Below, piece by piece: positions 1 to 6,462 of a DNA stretch of 10,872 nt. The position numbers and the translations under genes were made by a program. A model generated the notes under the pieces. It saw only the letters and a program-made list of their open reading frames with translations, ran no database searches and was not told the origin of the DNA. Source of the DNA: Actinomycetota bacterium (lineage in GTDB: Bacteria > Actinomycetota > Acidimicrobiia > Acidimicrobiales > Acidimicrobiaceae); NCBI GenBank assembly GCA_027318945.1, contig DAHVOF010000092.1, forward strand, positions 1 through 10,872. Direction: 5' to 3'. The stretch's first letter is position 1. Each line of letters starts with the position of its first letter.

Positions 1-2
1 CG

Positions 3-1313
3 AGAGTAGTGAAGGCCAAGCCACTCGAGCCGCCTGCTCTTGAAACAATTGCCGAGTTCCTGCAGGGATCAGCCAAGCTGCCCGTTTCGACCACCATGGC
101 GTTTGCCAAGATGCTTCGGAACCTCGTACGCGACCCTTCCGTTGGAAGGCGAATCGTGCCAATAGTTCCGGATGAGGCCAGAACTTTTGGCCTGGACGCA
201 CTCTTCAAGGAAGTCAAGATTTATTCATCGCAGGGCCAGGTATACACGCCAGTCGATGCCGGCCTTTTGCTTTCCTACACTGAATCGATGGATGGCCAGA
301 TCTTGGAGGAGGGCATCACCGAGTCTGGCTCGATGGCATCATTCACCGCGGCAGGAACATCGTACGCAAACTTCGGACAGCCGATGATCCCGATGTACAT
401 CTTTTATTCCATGTTCGGGTTCCAGAGGACTGGAGATCTCATTTGGGCTGCCAGCGACGCGCGAGCTAAAGGATTCCTATTTGGAGCAACTGCCGGAAGA
501 ACAACGCTGCTTGGCGAAGGCCTACAGCACACCGACGGCCACTCGCACGTGCTCAGTTCAACTGTCCCGAGCATCATCGCATATGATCCTTCGTTCGCAT
601 ACGAACTAGGCATACTCATTCGACGTGGGTTCGAGGACATGTATGGCGCCAATGCGCGAGACCGCATATATTACATCACCCTTTACAACGAGAACTACAT
701 CCAGCCGGCTTTGCCGGAGGGGGCGAACTTCGACGAAATTCGCGATGGCGTAGTGAAAGGGATCTACAAATGGGCGAATGCTCCAGAAATAGGCAGCGTT
801 GAAGCACCTAGAAAAGCATCGATCCTTTTCTCTGGTCCCACGTGGCAACTTGCACAACAGGCACAGACAATTCTCGCGGACAAATATGGAGTGGCTGCAA
901 CGTTATACTCGGTCACCTCATACAAGAATCTAAGGGAGGACGCGCTTGAAACTGAACGATGGAATCGCTTGAATCCGGCCGCACTTCCCAAGACCCCTTA
1001 TATTACTCAAGTGTTGTCGCAGCAGGAAGGGCCTGTTGTGGCCGTTACCGACTACATGAAGCTGGTCCCGGACCAAGTGGCGCGGTTCGTTCCCACTGAT
1101 GCATTCATTCCACTCGGAACGGATGGCTTTGGAAGGTCGGACACGCGAGAAGCGTTGAGACGTCACTTCGAAATTGATGCCGCTCATATCGTGGTTTCGG
1201 TACTCTACGGGCTTCTGTCACACGGTGGGGCGAAGATCGAAGAGGTCCAAGACGCCATCGCAACTTTCGGCATCGATCCAGCTTCAATGGATCCTCGGCA
1301 AGCCAATCTCTAG
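3..1313 (+). CDS. aceE: Pyruvate dehydrogenase E1 component, homodimeric AceE type (C-terminal part, 5' end outside window)
   Basis: This is the thiamine-diphosphate-dependent E1 subunit that decarboxylates pyruvate and acetylates the lipoyl groups of E2, feeding acetyl-CoA to central metabolism in the cytoplasm. The frame is open to the left edge, so the GTG at 9 is internal, not a start. About 436 codons are visible, against roughly 900 residues for the family, so this is the second half. Residue-level resemblance to E. coli AceE is strong throughout: P-D-E-A-R-T-F-G, the glutamate-rich Q-I-L-E-E-G-I-T-E loop that approaches the cofactor (about residues 97-105 counted from position 9), Y-S-M-F-G-F-Q-R-T-G-D, G-R-T-T-L-L-G-E-G-L-Q-H, the H-x-D-G-H-S-H segment and the C-terminal L-G-T-D-G-F-G-R-S-D. 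No E2 (aceF) or lipoamide dehydrogenase gene follows; the next gene is unrelated and 143 bases away. The reading frame is intact. Confidence 0.95.
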   Translation, partial: RVVKAKPLEPPALETIAEFLQGSAKLPVSTTMAFAKMLRNLVRDPSVGRRIVPIVPDEARTFGLDALFKEVKIYSSQGQVYTPVDAGLLLSYTESMDGQILEEGITESGSMASFTAAGTSYANFGQPMIPMYIFYSMFGFQRTGDLIWAASDARAKGFLFGATAGRTTLLGEGLQHTDGHSHVLSSTVPSIIAYDPSFAYELGILIRRGFEDMYGANARDRIYYITLYNENYIQPALPEGANFDEIRDGVVKGIYKWANAPEIGSVEAPRKASILFSGPTWQLAQQAQTILADKYGVAATLYSVTSYKNLREDALETERWNRLNPAALPKTPYITQVLSQQEGPVVAVTDYMKLVPDQVARFVPTDAFIPLGTDGFGRSDTREALRRHFEIDAAHIVVSVLYGLLSHGGAKIEEVQDAIATFGIDPASMDPRQANL

Positions 1314-1329
1314 GAGCATGCCACCTGTA

Positions 1330-1360
1330 CGCCCCTGCTCTAGCTGGTGAGGCAAGGGCG
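1330..1360 (+). terminator. Possible hairpin terminator after aceE, no T-tract
   Basis: A 9-bp stem with one mismatch (arms 1330-1338 and 1352-1360, loop of 13 bases) starts 17 bases after the aceE stop codon. No run of T follows, so it is not a classical intrinsic terminator. It could be a T-less terminator or only a 3' end stabilising hairpin. The remainder of the gap to 1456 contains no gene. Confidence 0.3.
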
Positions 1361-1383
1361 CATCGGATTCATTTGCAAACGCT

Positions 1384-1414
1384 TTGAATTTGATCCGCAA
1401 TTCTCGAAGATATT
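1384..1414 (+). promoter_or_regulatory. Weak promoter candidate for the repair gene/thiE unit
   Basis: TTGAAT at 1384-1389 and GATATT at 1409-1414, 19 bases apart, each match four of six positions of the sigma-70 consensus. The area is locally A+T rich and lies 43 bases before the next start codon. The match is poor and the call rests mainly on position. Confidence 0.22.
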
Positions 1415-1456
1415 CCGATTATCCACGACACCGGATCTCGTTAGGAGTTGACACGA

Positions 1457-2026
1457 ATGGCCAAACTAACAATCTCGCAGGATAAGGATGCTGATGATCT
1501 CCTTTCGAGATCGCCGTTGGCTTTGCTCATAGGACTTGTGCTGGATCAGCAAATAACGCTCGAAAAGGCCTTCACTGCGCCGCTGCTTCTGACACAAAGG
1601 CTTGGAGAAGACCTTGATGCGGCAAAAATAGCGTCATTCGATCCGGCTGAACTTGAAAAAATCTTCTCAGAAAAACCGGCTCTGCATAGATACCCGGCAT
1701 CGATGGCCCGGCGCGTCCAGGCACTTTGCGCAATGGTGGCGAGCGACTACGGCAATGACGCAAGCAAGATATGGTCGACATCCCAAGACGGACGTGACCT
1801 TTTGAAGAGGATCAGAGGACTTCCCGGCTTTGGCGAGATGAAAGCTAGGATCTTCGTCGCCCTGCTCGGGAAGCAGCTTGGAGTGGATGTGCCGAACTGG
1901 CGCGACGTTAGTGCGCCGTTCGGCGAGCCTGGATCATTCCGTTCCATTGCCGACATCAGAGACCTGGAATCCCTGAATATGGTGAGGGAGTTTAAAACCG
2001 AGATGAAGGCTCGAGGTAAACACTAG
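1457..2026 (+). CDS. HhH-GPD family base-excision DNA repair protein
   Basis: This is a small (189 aa) DNA glycosylase-like protein of the helix-hairpin-helix GPD superfamily (endonuclease III/AlkA fold), expected to act on damaged bases in DNA. The hairpin lies at about residues 118-142, with L-P-G-F-G at 122-126. K129 and D144 fall where endonuclease III has its catalytic Lys and Asp (by-eye alignment), so a bifunctional glycosylase/lyase is possible. The four-cysteine Fe-S loop of endonuclease III is absent: the protein stops soon after the GPD region, as in a short actinobacterial family sometimes mislabelled HesB-like. The ATG at 1457 is chosen over TTG 1448 because TAGGAG (1442-1447) sits 9 bases upstream of it. 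The gene ends 2 bases before thiE, so the two are probably co-transcribed. The substrate cannot be told from sequence. Confidence 0.85.
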   Translation: MAKLTISQDKDADDLLSRSPLALLIGLVLDQQITLEKAFTAPLLLTQRLGEDLDAAKIASFDPAELEKIFSEKPALHRYPASMARRVQALCAMVASDYGNDASKIWSTSQDGRDLLKRIRGLPGFGEMKARIFVALLGKQLGVDVPNWRDVSAPFGEPGSFRSIADIRDLESLNMVREFKTEMKARGKH

Positions 2027-2028
2027 AA

Positions 2029-2667
2029 ATGAGCAGCAGGAAGGACTTTGACTTTTCAAAGAGAAACCTTTATCTATGCACTCCGATTCGGGACGACCTA
2101 GCGAGTTTCGTGACCGCAACCCTGAAAGGTGGGGTGGACGTTGTCCAGCTTCGCGAAAAGAGTGCAGACGCGAAGACGATAATCCGCAATGCGAGCCAGT
2201 TGAGGACAATTACACAGGACTTCGGGGTACCGTTCATAGTAAATGACCGACCCGATATCGCTCTCGAAGTTGGGGCCGACGGCGTTCACGTTGGTCAGGA
2301 CGATGTTGACGTGGCTCTTGTAAGGCGGATTCTTCCTGACGCGATTGTCGGTCTTTCTACGCATGACCCTCACGAACTCAACGAAAGTCTCACCAAGGAT
2401 GTCGATTACATTTCGGCTGGACCTATTGTTCCCACCCCAACGAAGCCTGGCAGAAGCGGCACCGGTATCGGCTACGCCGAGCAGGCTTCAAGGCTTTCTC
2501 CGCGGCCCGTATTCGTCACTGGATCAGTCCAACCGGAAGCAGTCCAAGAACTCGCAAACCATGGCATTCGCCATTTCGTTGTTGTCCGCTATCTGACGGA
2601 ATCAGATGATCCCTACAAAGCGGCGCGCACCCTTAGGACGGAGATTGATCGGACCATCGGCTTCTAA
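2029..2667 (+). CDS. thiE: Thiamine phosphate synthase ThiE
   Basis: ThiE condenses hydroxymethylpyrimidine diphosphate with thiazole phosphate to give thiamine phosphate, the joining step of vitamin B1 synthesis in the cytoplasm. At 212 aa it has the normal length for this TIM-barrel enzyme. Diagnostic motifs in order are Q-L-R-E-K (40-44), V-N-D-R (71-74), the G-A-D-G-V-H-V-G-Q-D-D block (82-92, metal/diphosphate binding), G-L-S-T-H (108-112), and G-P-x(3)-P-T-P-T-K-P-G (131-141, phosphate-binding loop). The usual I-G-G-I phosphate-binding strand near the C terminus reads T-G-S-V (164-167), followed by F-V-V-V-R instead of the common G-V-A-V-V. This looks like a lineage variant and not damage. 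The start follows the preceding stop by 2 bases with only a weak upstream GAGG, suggesting translational coupling. No other thi genes and no TPP riboswitch are nearby. Confidence 0.93.
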   Translation: MSSRKDFDFSKRNLYLCTPIRDDLASFVTATLKGGVDVVQLREKSADAKTIIRNASQLRTITQDFGVPFIVNDRPDIALEVGADGVHVGQDDVDVALVRRILPDAIVGLSTHDPHELNESLTKDVDYISAGPIVPTPTKPGRSGTGIGYAEQASRLSPRPVFVTGSVQPEAVQELANHGIRHFVVVRYLTESDDPYKAARTLRTEIDRTIGF

Positions 2668-2879
2668 GGAACGATAGTCAGCAGAGAAAGTTCGGCACAA
2701 CTAGCAAATCCAACCCGCGACCGGGCTAGTGAATATTAGTTCTTGAATACCGGCATAATCCTGTACCAGTGCAGGCCTCGGCAGCAGATCCCGCCGGACG
2801 GGGGGAGTCGACAACCAAATTGGCGATAGACCCGACTACGAGATTGGCGGCCGATCCGGCCATCTCAGATGACGTCTGA
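2668..2879. other. Convergent intergenic gap with small hairpins
   Basis: No gene is supported in this gap between two converging genes. It contains three short inverted repeats: ACTAGC/GCTAGT (2700-2705 and 2725-2730) enclosing a CCCG/CGGG core, CCTGTA/TGCAGG with a 4-base loop (2760-2775), and GGCCG/CGGCC with a 3-base loop (2849-2861). Any of them could help end transcription from either side, but none is followed by a T-run in either direction. No tRNA-like cloverleaf was found. Confidence 0.4.
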
Positions 2880-3632
2880 CTAGTGTATTCGCTCCATCCA
2901 ACCCAAAAGGATTGCCATCATACGCGGATCAGTGACCAGTTGGTGATCACCGGCAGTCAGGGTATGCGCCTCTGCCGTAATTCCGGAAACTATCAGGAAC
3001 TCCTTGAGATCCGCATCCGATACAACTTCGTCGTCACGCCCGTGGATGACCAGCCACTGCTTTGATCCGATCGCTTCTGCCGATTTCGCCGGATCCAGCT
3101 CAATCAGTTCGCTCGACCACGCATCGATTTCAGAAGATTTACTGGGTATTGCTACTCCCGCCCCTCGCGCTCTCTCCGCCAGCAAATGGGGGTCAGAAAC
3201 GAATGCAGAAAGATCAAATACCGGTGCTAGGGTCGCGACACCTCTGACAAGATCAGACTTCGATGCGACGTAAAGCGAAATAGAGGCCGCCAAATCATTC
3301 CCGACCAGGAGTACTGACCTACCTTGACTGGAGGACACGAGATATTCAACTGCGGAAACCGTGTCATCGCACCATGCGATTGGCGAAAACTTTCCCGATG
3401 ACCCGTCGACTCCGGAGCACAGGATTGACAGCACCGTCCAACCCGACTGGTTTGATATCCGCTCCACAAATTCCTGGTGAAACAGATCCGCGCCAGGCAC
3501 CGGCTTCGCGATAGGCAATCCGAAGTTCAGGATCAGCATCTGGTTACCCTGCCCGGCATGTTTGACCTTCACGGTACCTTGAGCAAGATATCCAAGTATC
3601 CGGCCCTGCTTACCCTCAATCTCAATTTGCAC
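2880..3632 (-). CDS. Alpha/beta-hydrolase-fold protein with Asp at the nucleophile position
   Basis: A 250-aa cytoplasmic protein with the layout of a small alpha/beta hydrolase. A nucleophile elbow strand L-L-V-G-N-D-L-A-A lies at about 108-116, followed by V-R-G-V-A-T-L-A-P. The acid-loop motif H-G-R-D-D-E-V-V is at 197-204 (D201), and the catalytic His is in A-G-D-H-Q-L-V (H230). The elbow has Asp113 where esterases have Ser (G-x-S-x-G), and the last Gly is Ala. The protein may therefore use an Asp nucleophile, as haloalkane dehalogenases do, or may have lost that activity. No signal peptide is seen. Translation starts at GTG 3632 with GGAGG 4 bases and AGAGG 10 bases upstream. The acyl-CoA dehydrogenase lies 172 bases upstream on the same strand, so co-transcription is uncertain. 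The substrate is unknown. Confidence 0.8.
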   Translation of the reverse strand: MQIEIEGKQGRILGYLAQGTVKVKHAGQGNQMLILNFGLPIAKPVPGADLFHQEFVERISNQSGWTVLSILCSGVDGSSGKFSPIAWCDDTVSAVEYLVSSSQGRSVLLVGNDLAASISLYVASKSDLVRGVATLAPVFDLSAFVSDPHLLAERARGAGVAIPSKSSEIDAWSSELIELDPAKSAEAIGSKQWLVIHGRDDEVVSDADLKEFLIVSGITAEAHTLTAGDHQLVTDPRMMAILLGWMERIH

Positions 3633-3718
3633 CGCGCCTCCGCCTCTTTCAAGCCTTTGAGTCGCCCTGACATTTATGCACCTGCGCCACGCACCCCTCA
3701 GCCAAAGACTCGAACGCC

Positions 3719-3749
3719 ATCATATCTGCCGAGCCCAAACGCGGCTCAA
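3719..3749 (-). promoter_or_regulatory. Candidate promoter for the hydrolase gene
   Basis: On the minus strand, TTGAGC (3744-3749) and TATGAT (3719-3724) are separated by 19 bases. They match four and five of the six consensus positions of a sigma-70 promoter, with a slightly long spacer. The pair lies in the 172-base gap between the dehydrogenase and the hydrolase, about 87 bases before the GTG start, and would allow the hydrolase to be expressed separately. Confidence 0.3.
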
Positions 3750-3804
3750 ACTTGGCCGGCTGCAGAAAGATTGATCGAGTTGACCACCACCTGATGCGAA
3801 AAAC

Positions 3805-4917
3805 CTAAAGTCCCATGGCCTGCGCGAGTTTCTCTCGGAAATGAGCAGGGCTTCCAAACATCAGCTCCGATGACTTTGCCCTCTTGAAATAAAGGTGAGC
3901 ATCGTGCTCCCAGGTAAAGCCGATGCCACCGTGAATCTGAATGTTCTCGGATGCGGCCGAAAAATATGCTTCGGAGCAGAATGCTTTGGCCAGAAATGCC
4001 ACAAGAGGCAGCTCGCTCGGCTCGTTTTGCGCTGCCCAAGCTGCATAGTATGCCGCGGACTTCGCGGATTCTATATCAACTAGCATGTCGGCACACTTGT
4101 GCTTGATCGCCTGGAATGACCCGATCGGTCTCTGGAACTGGATCCTCTCCTTCGCATATTCGACCGCCATCTCCAATACCCGCTGAGCACCTCCAACCTG
4201 CTCTGATGCCAGCGATATGAGCGCCTTGGGAAGCATCTTCTCAAAGTAGGCGATACCCAAGCCGATGTCCCCCACCCGCTGGCCCGGAGTCTTGTCGAAT
4301 CTAATGACCGCCAGTTTTCTTGTAAGGTCGAGAGAGAGCAAGGGTTTCTTAGTGAGGGAGGGCTCAGATCCGTTCACTATGAAAAGGCTCACGCCATCCC
4401 CATCTTGCGCGAGAACCAGAAGATGCGTGGCGGTCAGGCCATCGATCACAAAGGGCTTTGTTCCCGAAAGCAATAGGTCGGCCCCTCCGGAGGCAATGGT
4501 GCTGATCGAGTCGTTAGACCAATCACTCTCCGACTCGCCGGCCGCGAGCGCTAGTCGAGCTTTTCCGCTGGCAACAAGTGGAAGAATTGATGAACAAACC
4601 TGATCGTCATCGCTCGCAAGAAGCAAGTTAACGCACAATGCAACAGTGGAAAAATATGGGGCACACAAAAGAACGCGGCCCATCTCTTCAAACACGATCC
4701 CAAGCTCAACTTGCCCGAACCCCAGGCCACCAAACTCTTCGGGAATCGTCACGGCGGTCAAGCCAAGCTGACCGGCCATCTGATCCCAAACGGCCGGGTC
4801 AAATCCTTCGTCGGTTTCCATCAGCCTCCTGACCTCCGAAGTCGACGACTTGTCTTCCAGAAAGCGCCTTATGGAACGCCTAAACTCTTCCTGTTCCTCG
4901 CTAAAGGCGAAATTCAT
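3805..4917 (-). CDS. Acyl-CoA dehydrogenase, FadE-like
   Basis: A flavoprotein of the acyl-CoA dehydrogenase family, introducing an alpha-beta double bond into acyl-CoA thioesters, probably in fatty-acid or sterol side-chain breakdown. The start at ATG 4917 gives 370 aa beginning M-N-F-A-F-S-E-E-Q; AGGGAG (4925-4930) lies 7 bases upstream. The longer frame to 5034 adds a 39-residue extension unlike the family. The N-terminal helical domain covers about 1-120, the beta domain 121-220 and the C-terminal helices 221-370. Family signatures are A-S-E-Q-V-G-G-A-Q (237-245), R-I-Q-F-Q-R-P-I-G-S-F-Q (258-269, FAD contact) and H-G-G-I-G-F-T-W-E-H-D (329-339). The usual I-Y-E-G-T motif with its catalytic Glu is replaced by L-M-F-G-S, placing Phe354 at that position. 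Similar C termini occur in actinobacterial FadE proteins that work as heteromers, so a partner may be needed. No electron-transfer or CoA-ligase gene is adjacent. Confidence 0.9.
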   Translation of the reverse strand: MNFAFSEEQEEFRRSIRRFLEDKSSTSEVRRLMETDEGFDPAVWDQMAGQLGLTAVTIPEEFGGLGFGQVELGIVFEEMGRVLLCAPYFSTVALCVNLLLASDDDQVCSSILPLVASGKARLALAAGESESDWSNDSISTIASGGADLLLSGTKPFVIDGLTATHLLVLAQDGDGVSLFIVNGSEPSLTKKPLLSLDLTRKLAVIRFDKTPGQRVGDIGLGIAYFEKMLPKALISLASEQVGGAQRVLEMAVEYAKERIQFQRPIGSFQAIKHKCADMLVDIESAKSAAYYAAWAAQNEPSELPLVAFLAKAFCSEAYFSAASENIQIHGGIGFTWEHDAHLYFKRAKSSELMFGSPAHFREKLAQAMGL

Positions 4918-5158
4918 GAAAGATCTCCCTGCCACTCCACGGCGCACAATCCCGTGATACCCAACCTGGCCGTCTATTCTGCCAGCTGCCTCAACAAAAT
5001 TTGCGGCTCTCTCCAATAAGCATTCCGGTCCCACCCACGACTGGCCTTGCCTATATCGATCCTCTTCAACTACATACCTGCGTTGCGGTAACCTTCTATA
5101 AGTGAGTCCAAAGTAAATTTACTTCACAGGGCCATTCCGCGCATATTAGGGGGCGAAT
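4918..5158. other. Divergent intergenic region between dehydrogenase and MBL-hydrolase genes
   Basis: This 241-base stretch must hold start signals for both the leftward dehydrogenase and the rightward MBL/nitroreductase genes. It contains the 14-bp palindrome reported separately. A rightward TTTACT (5118-5123) and CATATT (5142-5147) pair 18 bases apart would start transcription almost at the TTG codon, which conflicts with use of the ribosome site at 5148-5153. I therefore do not assign a promoter. No additional gene is seen. Confidence 0.5.
5111..5124. promoter_or_regulatory. Perfect 14-bp palindrome, candidate repressor operator
   Basis: AAGTAAATTTACTT reads identically on both strands. 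It lies 35 bases before the MBL-hydrolase start and 194 bases before the dehydrogenase start. Its A+T richness and symmetry fit the binding site of a dimeric regulator (for example TetR or GntR type) serving one or both genes. The regulator is not encoded in the window. Confidence 0.5.
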
Positions 5159-5773
5159 TTGCTGCTTGAACCTTTCATTATTGATGGCGGCCTTGAGATC
5201 TACAAGACCGTCGTCGGACCGATAGACAACAACGTCTACGTGCTTCGCTGCAGCGATACCGGAGAATCATTGCTCATCGATGCCGCAAGCGAGCATCAAA
5301 CACTCCTGGAGATATCCCGTGACCTGAAAGTGAAAACCGTGCTCGAAACCCACGGTCACTGGGACCACATCGGCGCCGTAGAGCAGTTCCGACTTTCAGG
5401 CTACAGCGTTGGCGTGACTTCCGGCGATTCAGAAATGCTTCCCAGCTACGACTATCTCATTGACGACGAAGAGACCATCGCGGTGGGAAAACTCCGGATC
5501 AAAACCTTGAAAACACCCGGTCACACGCCTGGATCGGCATGTTTCGCGGTATCGGGTCACCCGATTCTCTTGAGCGGTGACACACTTTTCCCAGGAGGTC
5601 CTGGCGCTACCAACTTCAAGGGAGGCGACTTCCCGACCATCATCGACTCGATCGAAAGCAAGATCTTCTCGAGATTCCCCTCGGATACAATCGTTCTGCC
5701 AGGGCATGGCCTGCACACTACCATCGGAGAGGAATCGTTCAAACTCCCTGAATGGATCGCACGCGGATGGTAG
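5159..5773 (+). CDS. MBL-fold metallo-hydrolase, glyoxalase II-like
   Basis: A 204-aa single-domain metallo-beta-lactamase-fold hydrolase, probably binding two metals in the cytoplasm. The full ligand set is visible: H-G-H-W-D-H (H65, H67, D69, H70), P-G-H-T-P-G-S (H122), S-G-D-T-L-F (D141) and L-P-G-H-G (H183). After D141 it reads P-G-G-P-G-A-T-N-F, and it ends E-W-I-A-R-G-W, both typical of a widespread actinobacterial subfamily. The hydroxyacylglutathione-binding C-terminal domain of true glyoxalase II is absent, so the substrate (thioester, lactone or other) is unknown. The start is TTG at 5159 with AGGGGG (5148-5153) 5 bases upstream; no ATG is near. Its 3' end overlaps the nitroreductase gene, so the two are surely co-transcribed and may be read through into sufC. 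Confidence 0.88.
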   Translation: MLLEPFIIDGGLEIYKTVVGPIDNNVYVLRCSDTGESLLIDAASEHQTLLEISRDLKVKTVLETHGHWDHIGAVEQFRLSGYSVGVTSGDSEMLPSYDYLIDDEETIAVGKLRIKTLKTPGHTPGSACFAVSGHPILLSGDTLFPGGPGATNFKGGDFPTIIDSIESKIFSRFPSDTIVLPGHGLHTTIGEESFKLPEWIARGW

Positions 5774-6405
5774 ATCAAGGCGATAACCTAGAAGCCATCT
5801 CCACGCAAAACCCTAGAAAAGTTACCGAGTCACCGCACGTACTGTCGGCTGTGATTAACAGGCGGTCAACAGGCCGGCTGAAAGAACCCGGACCCGGCAA
5901 GACAGAACTCGAGTCAATCATAAAGGCCGCACTATCGGCGCCTGACCACGGCCGCCTCAGGCCCTGGCGGTTCGTCGTCTTCCAAGGTGAGGCTCGCGAC
6001 AGATTCGGTATCATTTTGGCCGACGCTTTGCGCCGCAGGCTTGAAAGCAAGGGACATGCACCTACAGAACTCCTGATGTCCAAAGAACGAAACAAGCTGC
6101 TAAGGGCACCATGTGTGATCGCCGTCGGCGCTGCAATCGACCGCGACAGCCATATTCCCGTCATCGAGCAGTTTGGGGCGACAGCGGCAGCCTGTGAAAA
6201 CATGTTGATTGCCGCCACTGCGCTGGGCCTTGGATCCATGTGGCGCACCGGCGATCCAAGCTACGACAATAGCGTCAAGGTTGCCTTAGGCCTTAGGGAG
6301 ACGGATATGATTGCCGGATGGATCTATCTGGGATCCGTTGAAGAACCCCCAAGCGTCAGAGCTTTTGGCGGCGACTTCGAGCAGTATGTTTCGCATTGGA
6401 AATAG
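5752..6405 (+). CDS. Nitroreductase family protein, YdjA-like
   Basis: A 217-aa flavin-dependent oxidoreductase of the nitroreductase superfamily, using NAD(P)H and FMN and normally acting as a homodimer. Its natural substrate cannot be inferred. Features are R-R-S-T (38-41) for FMN phosphate contact, S-A-P-D-H-G-R-L-R-P-W-R-F (62-74), a motif shared with E. coli YdjA, the G-A-T-A-A-A-C-E-N-M-L helix (142-152), L-G-S-M-W-R-T-G (160-167) and G-W-I-Y-L-G (189-194). The conserved core starts near residue 30. ATG 5752 overlaps the upstream MBL gene by 22 bases. ATG 5767 is an equally plausible start, overlapping its stop codon by 7 bases. Neither has a strong ribosome site, which fits translational coupling. 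It is followed by 57 bases containing an inverted repeat, then sufC. Confidence 0.88.
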   Translation: MDRTRMVDQGDNLEAISTQNPRKVTESPHVLSAVINRRSTGRLKEPGPGKTELESIIKAALSAPDHGRLRPWRFVVFQGEARDRFGIILADALRRRLESKGHAPTELLMSKERNKLLRAPCVIAVGAAIDRDSHIPVIEQFGATAAACENMLIAATALGLGSMWRTGDPSYDNSVKVALGLRETDMIAGWIYLGSVEEPPSVRAFGGDFEQYVSHWK

Positions 6406-6428
6406 ACACAATTTTTCGATTGGAGTTT

Positions 6429-6446
6429 CTCCTATCTTGATAGGAG
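6429..6446 (+). promoter_or_regulatory. Perfect 8-2-8 inverted repeat just before sufC
   Basis: CTCCTATC-TT-GATAGGAG is an 18-base perfect inverted repeat ending 16 bases before the sufC ATG. As DNA it has the size and symmetry of an operator for a dimeric regulator. As RNA a two-base loop is too tight, so one or more inner pairs would open, but a 6- to 7-bp hairpin remains. Its right arm carries TAGGAG, the only Shine-Dalgarno-like sequence before sufC, so folding would hide it. No T-run follows, arguing against a terminator. Confidence 0.6.
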
Positions 6447-6462
6447 TAATAGACTGTAAATC

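Noticed and set aside
1314..1456. TPP riboswitch ahead of the thiE unit
   Set aside because: The conserved CTGAGA and A-C-C-T-G-A core segments are absent here and also within the gene directly upstream of thiE.
2668..2879. tRNA or small RNA gene in the convergent gap
   Set aside because: The hairpins do not assemble into a cloverleaf, and no T-loop consensus (G-T-T-C-R-A) with matching acceptor stem is present.
3646..3722. Short minus-strand open frame of about 24 codons before the hydrolase, possible leader peptide
   Set aside because: It starts inside the candidate -10 box, has no ribosome site and shows no run of regulatory codons.
4918..5034. 39-residue N-terminal extension of the acyl-CoA dehydrogenase
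   Set aside because: The family-typical start M-N-F-A-F-S-E-E-Q with a well-placed AGGGAG at 4925-4930 fits better, and the extension resembles translated leader sequence.
5775..6248. 157-codon minus-strand open frame
   Set aside because: It lies wholly antisense to the nitroreductase, whose motifs are intact, and its translation shows no domain-like pattern.
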